From assembly GCF_013415105.1 (NCBI RefSeq), contig NZ_JACCDF010000002.1, forward strand, positions 62,001 to 126,000: a DNA stretch of 64,000 nt. Direction: 5' to 3'. The stretch is from Vreelandella salicampi (GTDB taxonomy: Bacteria > Pseudomonadota > Gammaproteobacteria > Pseudomonadales > Halomonadaceae). The translations under genes and the position numbers were made by a program. Every line of letters starts with the position of its first letter. Position 1 is the stretch's first letter. The notes below the pieces were generated by a model that saw nothing but the letters and a program-made list of their open reading frames with translations, was not told the origin of the DNA and ran no database searches. Below are positions 41,455 through 51,704 of this stretch, in pieces.

Positions 41455-42093
41455 ATGACTATCGGTTTGGTCGGTAAAAAGGCCGGGATGACCCGTGTCT
41501 TTACCGAAGACGGAGCATCCGTGCCCGTAACCGTTATTGAGGTTGATCCTAACCGTGTTACACGCGTTAAGTCTGTCGAGTCTGACGGCTACGCGGCGGT
41601 TCAGGTTACAACTGGCTCTCGTAAAGCTAAGCACCTCACCAAAGCGCAAGCGGGTCAGTTTGCCAAGGCAGGTGTTGAAGCTGGTCGCAAGCTGATGGAG
41701 TTTCGTCTGGAAGAAGGCGAAGAGGCTCCTGAAGTAGGCGGCGAACTCACCGTATCCCTCTTCGAAGCTGGTCAGATGATCGATGTGACCGGCACCTCTA
41801 AGGGTAAAGGTTTCCAGGGCGCTGTTAAGCGCTGGAACTTCCGTACCCAAGACATGACCCACGGTAACTCTCTGGCGCACCGCGCACCGGGTTCCATCGG
41901 TATGTGTCAAACTCCGGGTCGCGTATTTAAAGGCAAGAAAATGGCCGGTCAGATGGGCAACGCCCGCTGCACCGTGCAAAGCCTTGAAATCGTCCGTGTC
42001 GACGCCGAGCGCAATCTGCTGCTTATTAAAGGTGCCGTTCCGGGAGCAACCGGTAGCGACGTTGTCGTTCGCAGCGCCGTGAAAGCTGGCTGA
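41455..42093 (+). CDS. rplC: 50S ribosomal protein L3
   Basis: L3 is an early-assembly protein reaching toward the peptidyl transferase centre. I start at the ATG at 41455 ([16 protein letters not shown]), with AGGAG about 8 nt upstream; an in-frame ATG at 41422 lies earlier without a site. The 212-aa product has the conserved loop [18 protein letters not shown] and [20 protein letters not shown] with [15 protein letters not shown], near the tip that contacts 23S rRNA. Glutamine in MCQTPG is the residue methylated by PrmB in enterics. Confidence 0.96.
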   Translation: MTIGLVGKKAGMTRVFTEDGASVPVTVIEVDPNRVTRVKSVESDGYAAVQVTTGSRKAKHLTKAQAGQFAKAGVEAGRKLMEFRLEEGEEAPEVGGELTVSLFEAGQMIDVTGTSKGKGFQGAVKRWNFRTQDMTHGNSLAHRAPGSIGMCQTPGRVFKGKKMAGQMGNARCTVQSLEIVRVDAERNLLLIKGAVPGATGSDVVVRSAVKAG

Positions 42094-42107
42094 AGGGGAT
42101 ATTACCA

Positions 42108-42713
42108 ATGAATCTGAATCTTGCTGCAGGCGCGGGTACCGTTGAAGTAGCCGACGCCACCTTTGGCAAAGAATTCAATGAGGCGCTGGTTCATCAGGTT
42201 GTCACCGCTTATTTAGCCGGTGGTCGCCAGGGAACACGCGCACAGAAAAACCGTTCTGAAGTACGCGGCGGTGGTAAGAAACCGTGGCGTCAGAAGGGTA
42301 CCGGTCGCGCACGCGCCGGCACGATCCGTTCTCCGCTGTGGCGCAGCGGCGGCGTTACCTTCGCGGCTCGTCCGCAAGACTACACCCAGAAGGTAAACCG
42401 TAAAATGTACCGCGCGGCGATGCGTTCCATTTTGTCAGAGCTAGTGCGTCAAGAACGCTTAGTGGCAGTGGATGAGTTTGCCGTTGAAGCGCCGAAAACC
42501 AAGCAGGTCGCTGCCAAGCTCAAAGAGCTGGATCTGGAAAAAGTGCTGATCATCACTGAAGAAGTTGATGAAAAGCTCTACTTGGCCGCGCGCAATCTTC
42601 CCCACGTTGACGTGGTGGATGTTGCAGCCGCTGATCCGGTGAGCCTGGTTGCCTTTGATAAGGTGTTGGTCACCGTCTCCGCCCTGCGTAAATTCGAGGA
42701 GAAGCTGGCATGA
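42108..42713 (+). CDS. rplD: 50S ribosomal protein L4
   Basis: L4 lines the peptide exit tunnel and, in Escherichia coli, controls the S10 operon and RNase E. The 201-aa protein starts [20 protein letters not shown] and contains the tunnel-loop sequence [19 protein letters not shown] followed by [10 protein letters not shown], the site of macrolide-resistance changes; it looks wild-type. It starts 14 bp after rplC. Its stop overlaps the ATG of rplW by 4 bp. Confidence 0.97.
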   Translation: MNLNLAAGAGTVEVADATFGKEFNEALVHQVVTAYLAGGRQGTRAQKNRSEVRGGGKKPWRQKGTGRARAGTIRSPLWRSGGVTFAARPQDYTQKVNRKMYRAAMRSILSELVRQERLVAVDEFAVEAPKTKQVAAKLKELDLEKVLIITEEVDEKLYLAARNLPHVDVVDVAAADPVSLVAFDKVLVTVSALRKFEEKLA

Positions 42714-43006
42714 ACCAAGAACGCGTATTCAAGGTTCTGCTTGGGCCGCACGTGACCGAGAAGGCCGCGATGGCAGCAGAGCGCAATCAGTACGTTTTCA
42801 AAGTCGCGAGCGACGCTACTAAGCCCGAGATTAAAAAAGCAGTTGAAGCGCTGTTCGGCAAGAAAGTCGATCGCGTTCAAGCGCTAAACGTCAAAGGTAA
42901 GACTAAGCGTACCGCAAACGGCGTTGGCATGCGTAAAGGGTATCGCAAAGCGTATGTCACCCTCGCCGCAGGTGAAACGCTCGAAGACTTCTCTGGCGCC
43001 GAATAA
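42710..43006 (+). CDS. rplW: 50S ribosomal protein L23
   Basis: L23 lies at the exit of the peptide tunnel and docks trigger factor and SRP. The 98-aa protein begins [19 protein letters not shown] and contains [21 protein letters not shown] and [19 protein letters not shown], family hallmarks. Its ATG overlaps the rplD stop (ATGA), so the two are translationally coupled. rplB follows after 17 bp. Confidence 0.97.
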   Translation: MNQERVFKVLLGPHVTEKAAMAAERNQYVFKVASDATKPEIKKAVEALFGKKVDRVQALNVKGKTKRTANGVGMRKGYRKAYVTLAAGETLEDFSGAE

Positions 43007-43023
43007 GGGCAGGAGTACGGATA

Positions 43024-43851
43024 ATGGCAATCGTCAAGACCAAACCCACATCCGCCGGTCGTCGCCACGTCGTTAAGATTGTTGGCGAAGCGCTTTACAA
43101 AGGCCGTGCCTATGCACCGCTTTTGGAAAAGCAGTCCAAGTCCGGTGGACGTAATAACTACGGTCGTATCACTACCCGTCACATGGGGGGTGGTCACCGT
43201 CAGCACTACCGGTTGATCGATTTCAAACGCACCAAAGATGGCATTCCGGCCACCGTTGAGCGTTTGGAGCATGATCCCAACCGTAGCGCGCACATCGCGC
43301 TGTTGAAGTATGCCGATGGCGAGCGTCGTTACATCATTGCGCCGAGAGGCGTCAGCGCGGGTGACGTGCTGGAATCTGGTGTTAACGCGCCCATCAAGAA
43401 AGGCAATGCCTTGCCGCTGCGCAACATCCCGCTGGGTTCTACCGTTCACGGTATTGAACTCAAGCCGGGTAAAGGCGCGCAGATTGCTCGCAGTGCCGGC
43501 ACAAGCGCCCAGCTGGTCGCTCGTGAAGGTAACTACGCGACCCTGCGTCTTCGCTCTGGCGAGATGCGTAAAGTCCTGGCGGAATGTCGTGCGACCTTGG
43601 GTGAAGTGAGCAACTCCGAGCACAGCCTGCGTCAACTTGGCAAGGCCGGTGCGAAGCGCTGGAGAGGCGTGCGCCCAACCGTTCGCGGCGTTGCAATGAA
43701 CCCGGTGGATCACCCGCACGGTGGTGGTGAAGGTCGCTCTAGCGGCGGTCGTCACCCGGTTACACCTTGGGGTGTGCCGACTAAGGGTCATAAGACGCGT
43801 AAGAACAAGCGCACCGACAAGCTAATCGTCCGTCGCCGTAAGGCACGGTGA
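43024..43851 (+). CDS. rplB: 50S ribosomal protein L2
   Basis: L2 is a core large-subunit protein required for subunit joining and peptidyl transferase activity. The 275-aa protein contains [20 protein letters not shown], the central SH3-like region [19 protein letters not shown] and the C-terminal [17 protein letters not shown], which includes the histidine important for function. It ends in a basic tail ([20 protein letters not shown]). Length and sequence are ordinary for gammaproteobacteria. Confidence 0.98.
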   Translation: MAIVKTKPTSAGRRHVVKIVGEALYKGRAYAPLLEKQSKSGGRNNYGRITTRHMGGGHRQHYRLIDFKRTKDGIPATVERLEHDPNRSAHIALLKYADGERRYIIAPRGVSAGDVLESGVNAPIKKGNALPLRNIPLGSTVHGIELKPGKGAQIARSAGTSAQLVAREGNYATLRLRSGEMRKVLAECRATLGEVSNSEHSLRQLGKAGAKRWRGVRPTVRGVAMNPVDHPHGGGEGRSSGGRHPVTPWGVPTKGHKTRKNKRTDKLIVRRRKAR

Positions 43852-43884
43852 TTAAAATCGCCAAGATATTAAGGGGTAACGGCT

Positions 43885-44160
43885 GTGCCACGTTCACTTA
43901 AGAAAGGTCCCTTCATTGACCTTCATCTTTTGAAGAAGGTCGAGGTAGCAGTGGAAAAGAACGATCGTAAACCGATCAAGACCTGGTCGCGTCGTTCGAT
44001 GATCCTGCCGAATATGGTAGGTCTGACCATTGCAGTACATAACGGTCGCCAACACGTCCCGGTGCACGTCTCCGAGGAAATGGTTGGTCACAAGCTAGGC
44101 GAATTCGCTGCCACCCGCACTTATCGTGGGCATGCGGCGGACAAGAAAGCCAAACGGTAA
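43885..44160 (+). CDS. rpsS: 30S ribosomal protein S19
   Basis: S19 binds 16S rRNA in the 30S head and contacts the A-site finger. The 91-aa protein starts at GTG ([16 protein letters not shown]), with AAGGGG upstream. Conserved parts are [23 protein letters not shown] and [21 protein letters not shown]. It follows rplB by 33 bp and precedes rplV by 18 bp. Confidence 0.97.
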   Translation: MPRSLKKGPFIDLHLLKKVEVAVEKNDRKPIKTWSRRSMILPNMVGLTIAVHNGRQHVPVHVSEEMVGHKLGEFAATRTYRGHAADKKAKR

Positions 44161-44178
44161 GCCAAAGAGGATTGAGAG

Positions 44179-44511
44179 ATGGAAGTCACAGCTAAGCTGC
44201 GTGGCGCTCGTTTATCCGCCCAGAAGGCCCGTTTGGTGGCTGACCAGGTGCGCGGTAAACCTGTCGCCGAGGCACTTGACCTTCTGACCTTCTCGCCGAA
44301 GAAGGCTGCTACGTTGGTCAAAAAAGTGCTGCAGTCCGCCATTGCAAACGCGGAAGAAAACGAAGGCATGGATATCGACGAGCTGCGTGTCTCGACCATC
44401 TGCGTCGATGAGGGCATGACGCTCAAGCGTATCAAGCCGCGTGCCAAAGGGCGTGCGGATCGTATCTTGAAGCGCACCTGCCACATCACCGTTAAGGTAG
44501 CCGAGAAGTAG
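44179..44511 (+). CDS. rplV: 50S ribosomal protein L22
   Basis: L22 spans the large subunit and narrows the exit tunnel with its beta hairpin, a site of macrolide resistance. The 110-aa product has the sequence [20 protein letters not shown] near the start and the hairpin [20 protein letters not shown] followed by [14 protein letters not shown]; it looks wild-type. Note that the usual start is [11 protein letters not shown], as seen here. It precedes rpsC by 11 bp. Confidence 0.97.
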   Translation: MEVTAKLRGARLSAQKARLVADQVRGKPVAEALDLLTFSPKKAATLVKKVLQSAIANAEENEGMDIDELRVSTICVDEGMTLKRIKPRAKGRADRILKRTCHITVKVAEK

Positions 44512-44522
44512 GAGTCGACCAG

Positions 44523-45224
44523 ATGGGTCAGAAAGTCAATCCAACAGGCATTCGACTGGGCATCGTTAAAGACCATGCTTCTGTCTGGTATGCCGAGCGC
44601 GGCGCTTACGCCGATAAGCTCAATAATGATCTCGCAGTGCGTAGCTTCTTGGAGCAGCGTCTCAAAAACGCCTCCGTAAGCCGCATTAACATCGAGCGTC
44701 CAGCGAATAACGCCCGCATCACCATTCACACTGCCCGTCCGGGTATCGTGATTGGTAAAAAAGGGGAAGATGTCGACCGTTTGCGTCGTGATCTGACCGA
44801 GATGATGGGTGTCCCCGTGCATGTGAACATCGAAGAAGTTCGCAAGCCGGAGCTGGATGCCAAGCTGGTAGCTGCTAACGTTGCGGGTCAGCTAGAGCGT
44901 CGCGTCATGTTCCGTCGTGCGATGAAGCGCGCGGTACAAAACGCCATGCGTCTAGGTGCCGGCGGCATCAAGATTCAGCTGTCAGGTCGCTTGGGTGGTG
45001 CTGAAATCGCACGTACCGAATGGTATCGCGAAGGTCGCGTTCCGCTGCACACACTGCGTGCGGATATCGACTACGCCACTTACGAAGCTCACACCACCTA
45101 CGGCGTCATCGGCGTCAAAGTGTGGATCTTCAAGGGTGAAATCCTCGGCGGTATTGAGGAAGTTCGTGCCAAGGCTAAGCAACAGCCTTCCGGCAACGCA
45201 CCCAAGAAGAAAGGTTCCAGGTAA
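44523..45224 (+). CDS. rpsC: 30S ribosomal protein S3
   Basis: S3 forms part of the mRNA entry channel of the 30S subunit. The 233-aa protein begins [20 protein letters not shown], has the KH domain motif [17 protein letters not shown] (GxxG loop) and the C-terminal domain with [20 protein letters not shown] and [19 protein letters not shown]. Its tail is basic and low-complexity ([14 protein letters not shown]). It lies between rplV and rplP with gaps of 11 and 15 bp. Confidence 0.98.
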   Translation: MGQKVNPTGIRLGIVKDHASVWYAERGAYADKLNNDLAVRSFLEQRLKNASVSRINIERPANNARITIHTARPGIVIGKKGEDVDRLRRDLTEMMGVPVHVNIEEVRKPELDAKLVAANVAGQLERRVMFRRAMKRAVQNAMRLGAGGIKIQLSGRLGGAEIARTEWYREGRVPLHTLRADIDYATYEAHTTYGVIGVKVWIFKGEILGGIEEVRAKAKQQPSGNAPKKKGSR

Positions 45225-45239
45225 GGGGAGAGCGAGTCG

Positions 45240-45653
45240 ATGTTACAGCCCAAGCGTTTAAAATTCCGCAAGGTGCAAAAGGGCCGCAACCGTGGCCTAG
45301 CACATCGCGGAAGCAAGATTAGCTTTGGGGAGTATGGCCTCAAAGCGACTGGCCGCGGACGTATTACCGCGCGCCAGATCGAAGCAGGCCGTCGTGCGAT
45401 CACACGTCACGTAAAACGTGGCGGTAAGATTTGGATCCGCGTATTCCCGGATAAGCCGATCTCTAAAAAGCCGCTCGAAGTTCGTATGGGTAAGGGTAAA
45501 GGTTCCGTCGAGTACTGGGTCGCCCAGATCCAGCCGGGTCGGGTCTTGTACGAGATTGAAGGTGTGTCCGAAGAGCTTGCGCGTGAAGCGTTTGAGTTGG
45601 CCGCCCAGAAAATGCCCATATCCACCACCTTTGCGAAACGGACGGTGATGTGA
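45240..45653 (+). CDS. rplP: 50S ribosomal protein L16
   Basis: L16 organises the A-site region of the large subunit. The 137-aa product begins [19 protein letters not shown] and contains [40 protein letters not shown] and [20 protein letters not shown], the last including an arginine hydroxylated in enterics. The stop overlaps the rpmC start (TGATG), suggesting coupled translation. Confidence 0.97.
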   Translation: MLQPKRLKFRKVQKGRNRGLAHRGSKISFGEYGLKATGRGRITARQIEAGRRAITRHVKRGGKIWIRVFPDKPISKKPLEVRMGKGKGSVEYWVAQIQPGRVLYEIEGVSEELAREAFELAAQKMPISTTFAKRTVM

Positions 45654-45844
45654 TGAAAGCCCAGGAAATTCGTGAAAAGTCAGTCGGCGAGTTGCAAGAG
45701 CAGCTCCTCGAACTCCTCCGCGAGCAGTTTAACCTGCGCATGCAGAAGGCCACCGGCCAACTGAGCCAGACTCATCTGCTCAAGCAGGTCCGTCGGGATA
45801 TCGCCCGCGTGAAGACTGTGCTTAACGAGAAGGCAGGTGATTGA
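45653..45844 (+). CDS. rpmC: 50S ribosomal protein L29
   Basis: L29 sits by the tunnel exit next to L23. The 63-aa protein starts at the ATG at 45653 ([18 protein letters not shown]); a GTG codon directly before it is in frame but would add only one residue. It has the two-helix pattern with [19 protein letters not shown] and [17 protein letters not shown]. Its first base pair is shared with the rplP stop and rpsQ follows by one base. Confidence 0.95.
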   Translation: MKAQEIREKSVGELQEQLLELLREQFNLRMQKATGQLSQTHLLKQVRRDIARVKTVLNEKAGD

Positions 45845-45845
45845 G

Positions 45846-46106
45846 ATGGCCGAAGAAAAGAAAACTCGTACGCTCACCGGTAAAGTGGTGAGTGACAAGA
45901 TGGATAAATCCATCGTCGTAATGATTGAGCGTCGTGAACGTCACCCGATCTACGGTAAATACGTAAAGCGCTCCACCAAGCTGCACGCCCATGATGAGGC
46001 GAATCAAGCGAAGGCTGGCGATACGGTCTCTATTGAAGAGTGCCGTCCGCTGTCCAAGATGAAAGCTTGGACGCTAGTCGAGGTGGTCGAGCAGGCCAAG
46101 GGTTAA
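45846..46106 (+). CDS. rpsQ: 30S ribosomal protein S17
   Basis: S17 binds 16S rRNA early in 30S assembly. The start is the ATG at 45846 ([20 protein letters not shown]), matching other S17 proteins. The 86-aa OB-fold protein contains [20 protein letters not shown] and [19 protein letters not shown]. It closes the S10 operon in the Escherichia coli arrangement; the 50-bp gap to rplN is where the spc operon begins. No clear promoter was seen there, so read-through is likely. Confidence 0.96.
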   Translation: MAEEKKTRTLTGKVVSDKMDKSIVVMIERRERHPIYGKYVKRSTKLHAHDEANQAKAGDTVSIEECRPLSKMKAWTLVEVVEQAKG

Positions 46107-46156
46107 TTCCTGCGTCTGTTCAACCAGTGCAGTCAGATTAGGTTTGGAGAAAACCG

Positions 46157-46528
46157 ATGATTCAGACTCAGACAATGCTGGATGTCGCTGACAACAGCGG
46201 AGCGCGCCGGGTGCAGTGCATCAAGGTGCTAGGCGGCTCACACCGTCGTTACGCTCGCGTTGGTGACATCATTAAAGTATCGATAAAAGAAGCGATTCCG
46301 CGTGGCAAGGTCAAAAAAGGCCAGGTCATGAAAGCGGTAGTCGTTCGTACAAAGAGCGGCGTCCGTCGTCCTGACGGTTCGCTGATCCGTTTCGACGGAA
46401 ATGCGGCGGTTCTGTTGAACAACACCAACGAACAGCCGGTCGGCACCCGTATTTTCGGGCCGGTCACTCGTGAACTACGTAATGAAAAGTTCATGAAGAT
46501 CATTTCCTTGGCGCCTGAAGTGCTGTAA
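46157..46528 (+). CDS. rplN: 50S ribosomal protein L14
   Basis: L14 lies at the subunit interface and contacts 16S rRNA. The 123-aa protein has the near-invariant start [20 protein letters not shown], the middle [20 protein letters not shown] and the end [20 protein letters not shown] followed by ISLAPEVL. It is identical in length to the Escherichia coli protein. It opens the spc operon; rplX follows by 14 bp. Confidence 0.98.
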   Translation: MIQTQTMLDVADNSGARRVQCIKVLGGSHRRYARVGDIIKVSIKEAIPRGKVKKGQVMKAVVVRTKSGVRRPDGSLIRFDGNAAVLLNNTNEQPVGTRIFGPVTRELRNEKFMKIISLAPEVL

Positions 46529-46542
46529 GGAGCGAGGCGGAT

Positions 46543-46857
46543 ATGCAAAAGATCAAACGTGACGATGAAGTCATCGTCATCGCCGGGAAGGATAAAGGCA
46601 AGCGCGGTACGGTTAAGCGTGTGTTAGACAATCGCTTCGTCGTATCCGGTGTGAACATGATTAAGCGTCACACCAAGCCAAATCCCATGGCGGGAAATCA
46701 GGGCGGTATCGTGGAGCGTGAGGCTCCGATTCACGCGTCCAACGTAGCCATCTTCAATTCGGAGACCGGTAAGGCGGATCGCGTCGGCTTCCAAGTGAGC
46801 GAAGACGGTACCAAGGTACGTATCTACAAGTCGACGCAAACGCAGATCGACGCCTAA
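46543..46857 (+). CDS. rplX: 50S ribosomal protein L24
   Basis: L24 is one of the assembly initiators of the large subunit and lies near the tunnel exit. The 104-aa product contains the KOW motif [20 protein letters not shown] and [20 protein letters not shown], then [20 protein letters not shown]. Spacing to rplN and rplE (14 and 18 bp) is typical of the spc operon. Confidence 0.97.
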   Translation: MQKIKRDDEVIVIAGKDKGKRGTVKRVLDNRFVVSGVNMIKRHTKPNPMAGNQGGIVEREAPIHASNVAIFNSETGKADRVGFQVSEDGTKVRIYKSTQTQIDA

Positions 46858-46875
46858 CGTGAGTCGGGTAGCAAA

Positions 46876-47415
46876 ATGGCGAACTTGAAAGAACGTTATC
46901 AAAACGAGGTAGCAGCTCAACTCAAAGAAGAGTTCAGCTATGCCAACGTAATGCAGGTGCCGCGGATCACAAAAGTGACCCTGAACATGGGCATCGGCGA
47001 TGCGGTCAGCGATAAAAAGCTGATCGATAATGCCATCGGCGACCTGGAGATGTTGTCCGGTCAAAAGCCGTTGGTGACCAAGGCACGCAAGTCCATCGCG
47101 GGCTTCAAGGTTCGCGAAGGTTGGCCGATCGGTATCAAGGTGACCCTGCGCGGTGAGCGCATGTGGGACTTCCTTGACCGCCTGGTCAACATCGCGATTC
47201 CTCGTGTGCGTGACTTCCGTGGTCTCAACCCGAAGTCTTTTGACGGTCGCGGCAACTATTCTATGGGTGTGCGTGAACAGATCATCTTCCCGGAGATCGA
47301 GTATGATAAAATTGATCGCATCCGTGGGCTCGATATCACCATCACCACTACCGCCAACACCGACGAGGAAGGCCGTGCGCTACTGCGCGCGTTGAGCTTC
47401 CCGTTCAAAAAATAG
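46876..47415 (+). CDS. rplE: 50S ribosomal protein L5
   Basis: L5 binds 5S rRNA and contacts P-site tRNA and the small subunit head. The 179-aa protein has [16 protein letters not shown] near residue 35, [20 protein letters not shown] and the segment [20 protein letters not shown] near residue 115. The C-terminus [19 protein letters not shown] is typical. It precedes rpsN by 10 bp. Nothing unusual is seen. Confidence 0.98.
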   Translation: MANLKERYQNEVAAQLKEEFSYANVMQVPRITKVTLNMGIGDAVSDKKLIDNAIGDLEMLSGQKPLVTKARKSIAGFKVREGWPIGIKVTLRGERMWDFLDRLVNIAIPRVRDFRGLNPKSFDGRGNYSMGVREQIIFPEIEYDKIDRIRGLDITITTTANTDEEGRALLRALSFPFKK

Positions 47416-47425
47416 GGCTGAGATC

Positions 47426-47731
47426 ATGGCAAAGAAAAGCATGGTAGAGCGTGAGCTCAAGCGCACTAAGTTGGTCGAGAAGTACGCGGCCAAGCGAACT
47501 GAACTCAAAGCGGTCATTTATGATGTGAACGCTTCCGACGAAGAGCGCTTCGAAGCGCAGCTTAAGCTGCAGCAACTGCCGCGCGACTCAAGTCCGGTAC
47601 GTCAGCGTAACCGCTGCCGCATTACCGGCCGTCCGCACGGTTTCTACAACAAGTTCGGTCTCGGCCGTAACAAGCTGCGTGAAGCCGCCATGCGTGGCGA
47701 CGTCCCTGGTCTGAAAAAGTCCAGCTGGTAA
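47426..47731 (+). CDS. rpsN: 30S ribosomal protein S14 (zinc-free form)
   Basis: S14 binds 16S rRNA in the 30S head. The 101-aa product is the long form without the four-cysteine zinc ribbon, the standard form in gammaproteobacteria, with [19 protein letters not shown] and [20 protein letters not shown] at its end. Since this form needs no zinc, only L36 among the ribosomal proteins of the window carries a zinc site. rpsH follows by 33 bp. Confidence 0.97.
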   Translation: MAKKSMVERELKRTKLVEKYAAKRTELKAVIYDVNASDEERFEAQLKLQQLPRDSSPVRQRNRCRITGRPHGFYNKFGLGRNKLREAAMRGDVPGLKKSSW

Positions 47732-47764
47732 GTGCCACGTAGCATCATCAGGAGCGCACATTAA

Positions 47765-48157
47765 ATGAGCATGCAAGACACTCTGGCGGATATGTTTACC
47801 CGTATCCGCAATGCGCAGATGGCCACCAAGGAGACGGTCACCATGCCGTCCTCCAAGTTGAAAGTGGAAGTGGCCCGCGTGTTGAAAGAAGAGGGCTATA
47901 TCACCGATTTCGCGGTGGCTGAAAGCACCAAGCCCGAGCTGACTGTGACTCTCAAGTACTTTGAGGGTAAGCCGGTTATCGATCACATCCAGCGGGTTTC
48001 CAAGCCGTCTCTGCGCCAGTACAAAGGCAAAGACAATTTGCCCAAGGTCGCCGATGGTCTGGGTATCGCGATTGTCACTACCTCCAATGGGGTAATGACT
48101 GATCGTGCCGCGCGCCAGGCGGGTGTCGGTGGCGAAGTCATCTGCACCGTATTCTAG
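47765..48157 (+). CDS. rpsH: 30S ribosomal protein S8
   Basis: S8 is a primary 16S rRNA-binding protein and, in Escherichia coli, represses the spc operon by binding near rplE. The 130-aa protein has [20 protein letters not shown] at the start, [20 protein letters not shown] and the C-terminal [20 protein letters not shown]. It precedes rplF by 9 bp. Confidence 0.98.
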   Translation: MSMQDTLADMFTRIRNAQMATKETVTMPSSKLKVEVARVLKEEGYITDFAVAESTKPELTVTLKYFEGKPVIDHIQRVSKPSLRQYKGKDNLPKVADGLGIAIVTTSNGVMTDRAARQAGVGGEVICTVF

Positions 48158-48166
48158 GAGGCTGGA

Positions 48167-48697
48167 ATGTCCCGCATAGCGAAATATCCGGTTAAAGTGC
48201 CTGCCGGCGTCGACATCAAAATTGATGCTGACCAGCTGACCGTAAAAGGCAGCCAAGGCACGCTGTCGATGACGATCCACGCGGATGTCGTGGTGGGTCA
48301 GGAAGACGGCCAGCTAACCTTTGCCCCGAGTGAGTCGGCGAAGAGCTGGGCGATGGCCGGCACTACCCGTGCGTTGGTTCAAAACCTGGTCACGGGCGTA
48401 TCCGAGGGCTTTACGAAGTCCCTCGAAATTGTTGGCGTCGGTTATCGTGCTCAAGCGAAGGGCCAGACGCTCAATCTTTCACTGGGCTTCTCGCACCCGG
48501 TCGACTACCAACTGCCTGAAGGTGTCTCAGCGGAAACGCCGAAGAACACCGTCATCGTGCTGAAAAGCGCGGATAAGCAGAAGCTCGGTCAGTGCGCCGC
48601 GGAAATCCGCGCCTTCCGTCCGCCTGAGCCGTATAAGGGCAAGGGTGTTCGGTACGCCGACGAGCTGGTGCGTCGCAAAGAAGCCAAGAAGAAGTAA
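48167..48697 (+). CDS. rplF: 50S ribosomal protein L6
   Basis: L6 lies near the sarcin-ricin loop and GTPase centre. The 176-aa protein has two similar domains, with [20 protein letters not shown] at the start, [20 protein letters not shown] in the middle and the conserved [18 protein letters not shown] toward the end. This length is one residue shorter than in Escherichia coli. rplR follows by 9 bp. Confidence 0.97.
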   Translation: MSRIAKYPVKVPAGVDIKIDADQLTVKGSQGTLSMTIHADVVVGQEDGQLTFAPSESAKSWAMAGTTRALVQNLVTGVSEGFTKSLEIVGVGYRAQAKGQTLNLSLGFSHPVDYQLPEGVSAETPKNTVIVLKSADKQKLGQCAAEIRAFRPPEPYKGKGVRYADELVRRKEAKKK

Positions 48698-48706
48698 GGC
48701 AGGGTT

Positions 48707-49057
48707 ATGAACGCGAAGAAAGAATCTCGTCTCCGTCGTGCCCGCCGTGCTCGCGCCAAAATTCGCGAGCTAGGCGCGTTCCGCCTGTGCGTCAACCGTA
48801 CCCCGCGTCACATCTATGCGCAGATTATCTCGCCGGATGGTGGCAAAGTGCTTGCCAGCGCTTCTACGCTGGATAAGGCGCTTCGCGAGGGTGCAACCGG
48901 TAACACAGAGGCAGCCACGCAAGTGGGCACCCTGATTGCCGAGCGCGCAAAAGAAGCAGGCATCACCCAGGTGGCCTTTGACCGTGCTGGTTTTAAGTAT
49001 CACGGTCGCGTCAAGGCTTTGGCCGACGCCGCGCGTGAAGGCGGCCTGGAATTCTAA
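48707..49057 (+). CDS. rplR: 50S ribosomal protein L18
   Basis: L18 binds 5S rRNA and joins it to the large subunit. The 116-aa protein has the basic N-terminus [20 protein letters not shown], then [20 protein letters not shown] and [20 protein letters not shown] followed by EGGLEF, the typical C-terminal end. rpsE follows by 12 bp. Confidence 0.97.
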   Translation: MNAKKESRLRRARRARAKIRELGAFRLCVNRTPRHIYAQIISPDGGKVLASASTLDKALREGATGNTEAATQVGTLIAERAKEAGITQVAFDRAGFKYHGRVKALADAAREGGLEF

Positions 49058-49069
49058 AGGGTTTTTACG

Positions 49070-49570
49070 ATGGCGAAGAACGAACAGCAAAACGGTGATT
49101 TGCAAGAGAAGTTAGTGCAGGTCAACCGTGTCGCCAAGGTGGTCAAAGGTGGTCGTGTTTTCGGCTTTACCGCACTGACCGTCGTTGGTGATGGTAAAGG
49201 TCGTGTCGGCTTTGGTCGTGGTAAGGCGCGTGAAGTGCCGATTGCGATTCAAAAGGCGATGGATCAAGCACGTCGCAACATGGTCAAGGTGAACCTCTCA
49301 GGCCACACGCTGCAGTACCCGGTGAAAGCCCGTCATGGCGCTTCTAAGGTTTACATGCAGCCGGCTTCTGAAGGTACCGGTATCATCGCTGGCGGCGCTA
49401 TGCGCTCTGTACTAGAGCTCGCTGGCGTCCACGATGTACTGGCCAAGTGCTACGGTTCCACCAACCCGGTCAATGTTGTACGCGCTACCGTAAACGGTCT
49501 CGCGTCCATGCAAGCACCGGAAGACGTGGCCGCTAAGCGCGGTCTGTCTGTCGAAGCGATCACGGGGTGA
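49070..49570 (+). CDS. rpsE: 30S ribosomal protein S5
   Basis: S5 contributes to decoding accuracy and the mRNA entry channel; spectinomycin resistance maps to its loop. The 166-aa protein has [19 protein letters not shown], an unaltered loop, [18 protein letters not shown] and [20 protein letters not shown], as in sensitive strains. The stop overlaps a GTG that precedes the rpmD start by 9 bp. Confidence 0.97.
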   Translation: MAKNEQQNGDLQEKLVQVNRVAKVVKGGRVFGFTALTVVGDGKGRVGFGRGKAREVPIAIQKAMDQARRNMVKVNLSGHTLQYPVKARHGASKVYMQPASEGTGIIAGGAMRSVLELAGVHDVLAKCYGSTNPVNVVRATVNGLASMQAPEDVAAKRGLSVEAITG

Positions 49571-49575
49571 GCACC

Positions 49576-49758
49576 ATGGCAGCAACGATCAAGGTTACCC
49601 AGATCCGCAGCACCATCGGCGTTCTACCCAAGCACAAGGCTAATATCCAAGGCCTGGGTTTGCGTCGCATCGGTCACACGGTTGAGCTGGAAGACACCCC
49701 CGCCGTACGCGGCATGATTCACAAGGTTAACTACCTTGTGCGCGTTGAGGGAGAGTAA
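49576..49758 (+). CDS. rpmD: 50S ribosomal protein L30
   Basis: L30 is a small large-subunit protein. I start at the ATG at 49576 ([20 protein letters not shown]) because it aligns with other L30 proteins and GGGGTGAG lies a few bases upstream; the in-frame GTG at 49567 would add three residues. The 60-aa product contains [20 protein letters not shown], a strong family signature. rplO follows by 3 bp. Confidence 0.95.
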   Translation: MAATIKVTQIRSTIGVLPKHKANIQGLGLRRIGHTVELEDTPAVRGMIHKVNYLVRVEGE

Positions 49759-49761
49759 TCC

Positions 49762-50196
49762 ATGAAACTCAATACCCTGAGCCCGGCACCGGGCTCCAAA
49801 CAGGCTGAAAAGCGTGTTGGTCGTGGTATCGGTTCCGGTCTAGGCAAGACCGGTGGCCGTGGCCATAAAGGCCAGAAGTCACGCAGTGGCGGTAGCGTTA
49901 AGCCAGGTTTCGAAGGCGGTCAGATGCCGTTGCAGCGTCGCCTGCCGAAGTTTGGTTTCACGTCTGCCAAGTCACTGGTGTCTGAAGAAGTACGTCTGGC
50001 GGAACTGGCGAAAGTTGCCAGCGACGAAGTTACTATGCAGACGCTGAAAGATGCCAACGTGCTGAAGGATGGGACGCGTCACGCGAAGATCATCCTTTCT
50101 GGCGAATTGAACAAGGCAGTTACTGTTCGTGGTATTAAGGTCACCAAAGGTGCCCGTGCTGCGATCGAAGCTGCTGGCGGCAAGGTAGAGGACTAA
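49762..50196 (+). CDS. rplO: 50S ribosomal protein L15
   Basis: L15 is a late-assembly protein with a long N-terminal extension inside the subunit. The 144-aa product starts [20 protein letters not shown] and contains [20 protein letters not shown] and [18 protein letters not shown]. It is directly followed by secY (adjacent codons, TAA-ATG), the near-universal arrangement. Confidence 0.98.
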   Translation: MKLNTLSPAPGSKQAEKRVGRGIGSGLGKTGGRGHKGQKSRSGGSVKPGFEGGQMPLQRRLPKFGFTSAKSLVSEEVRLAELAKVASDEVTMQTLKDANVLKDGTRHAKIILSGELNKAVTVRGIKVTKGARAAIEAAGGKVED

Positions 50197-51528
50197 ATGG
50201 CCAAGTCAGGAAATATGCCGGCGACGGGCAGCGGTCTGGGTGAACTTTGGGCGCGGTTGCGCTTTGTGCTCATCGCCATCGTGGTGTACCGCATCGGTGC
50301 CCACATCCCCGTGCCCGGTATCAATCCTGACCAGCTTGCTGCCTTGTTTAGGGAGCAACAGGGCACCATCCTGGGCATGTTCAACATGTTCTCAGGCGGT
50401 GCTCTGGAGCGCATGAGTGTCCTCGCCCTGGGTATTATGCCCTACATATCGGCGTCGATTATCATGCAGCTGATGACTGCGGTTTCGCCCCATCTTGAGC
50501 AGCTCAAGAAGGAAGGCGAGGCCGGCCGCCGCAAGATTAGCCAGTACACTCGCTACGGCACGGTGCTACTGGCCCTTGTACAGGCCACCGGCATGTCGGT
50601 GGGCCTGGCTAGTCAAGGTATCGCTTACAGCGCTGACTTTAGCTTCTTTTTCACTGCCGTGGTGACATTTGTCGCCGGCGCAGTGTTTATGATGTGGCTA
50701 GGTGAGCAGATCACCGAGAAGGGGATTGGCAACGGCATTTCGCTGCTAATCTTCTCGGGGATCGTCGCTGGGCTACCCAGCGCCGTGGGGCAAGCGTTTG
50801 AGCTTGCTCGCAATGAAGGGGCTTGGAATGTTCTGCCGCTGTTAGCGTTGACCGTGCTGGGTGTTGCTACGGTGGCGTTTGTGGTCTTCATTGAGCGTGG
50901 CCAACGCCGGCTCAAAGTGAACTACCCACGTCGCCAAGTTGGCAACAAGATGTATGCAGGTCAGAGCAGTTATCTGCCGCTGAAAGTCAACATGGCCGGT
51001 GTTATTCCCGCCATCTTTGCTTCCAGCATTCTGCTCTTCCCTGCCTCAATCGGCCAATGGGTCGGTGCAGGGGACGGTATGGAGTGGCTCCAGCGCGCCT
51101 CACAGGCGTTAGGGCCCGGTCAGCCGCTTTACATCTTGCTTTTCGGCGCGGCGGTGGTATTCTTCTGCTTCTTTTACACAGCGCTGGTCTTCAACCCCAA
51201 GGACGTAGCTGACAATTTGAAAAAGTCAGGTGCTTTCTTACCGGGTATTCGCCCTGGTGAGCAGACCGCTCGCTACATCGACAAAGTCATGACGCGTTTG
51301 ACGTTGTTCGGTGCACTGTACATTACTGCCGTCTCCTTGATGCCTCAGTTCCTGATCGTGGCGTGGAACGTACCGTTCTTTTTCGGCGGGACCTCGTTAC
51401 TGATTGTGGTGGTGGTTATTATGGATTTCATGGCACAGGTGCAGTCGCATCTCATGTCGCACCAGTATGACTCGGTGATGAAGAAGTCCAACCTGAAAGG
51501 CTATGGTAGCGGCGGTATCATGCGCTGA
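50197..51528 (+). CDS. secY: Preprotein translocase subunit SecY
   Basis: SecY forms the protein-conducting channel of the inner membrane. The 443-aa protein has ten membrane helices. Helix 1 and the plug follow [20 protein letters not shown] and [15 protein letters not shown], the fifth cytoplasmic loop contains [20 protein letters not shown], and the last loop contains [20 protein letters not shown], used by SecA. It starts immediately after rplO and precedes rpmJ by 62 bp. Partner SecE is at 24267. Confidence 0.98.
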   Translation: MAKSGNMPATGSGLGELWARLRFVLIAIVVYRIGAHIPVPGINPDQLAALFREQQGTILGMFNMFSGGALERMSVLALGIMPYISASIIMQLMTAVSPHLEQLKKEGEAGRRKISQYTRYGTVLLALVQATGMSVGLASQGIAYSADFSFFFTAVVTFVAGAVFMMWLGEQITEKGIGNGISLLIFSGIVAGLPSAVGQAFELARNEGAWNVLPLLALTVLGVATVAFVVFIERGQRRLKVNYPRRQVGNKMYAGQSSYLPLKVNMAGVIPAIFASSILLFPASIGQWVGAGDGMEWLQRASQALGPGQPLYILLFGAAVVFFCFFYTALVFNPKDVADNLKKSGAFLPGIRPGEQTARYIDKVMTRLTLFGALYITAVSLMPQFLIVAWNVPFFFGGTSLLIVVVVIMDFMAQVQSHLMSHQYDSVMKKSNLKGYGSGGIMR

Positions 51529-51590
51529 CGCGCGCCGTCCACTCCTATCAAGGGAAGGGCGCGCCACGAGCCGTTTTTGGAGAAAGAACG

Positions 51591-51704
51591 ATGAAAGTTC
51601 GAGCTTCCGTAAAGAAGATGTGCCGTAACTGTAAGATTATTCGTCGCAATGGCGCTGTCCGCGTCATTTGCATCGAACCGCGGCACAAACAGCGCCAGGG
51701 TTAA
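51591..51704 (+). CDS. rpmJ: 50S ribosomal protein L36 (zinc form)
   Basis: Translation of the 38 codons gives [20 protein letters not shown] followed by [17 protein letters not shown], 37 residues. The CxxC (C11, C14), C27 and H32 form the L36 zinc site. GGAGAAAG lies before the ATG. In Escherichia coli it ends the spc operon after secY, as here. It is too short for most gene callers, but family identity is unmistakable. Confidence 0.95.
   Translation: MKVRASVKKMCRNCKIIRRNGAVRVICIEPRHKQRQG

Noticed and set aside
42877-43791. 304-codon open frame antisense to rplW-rplB
   Set aside because: Same reason; L2 on the plus strand is certain.
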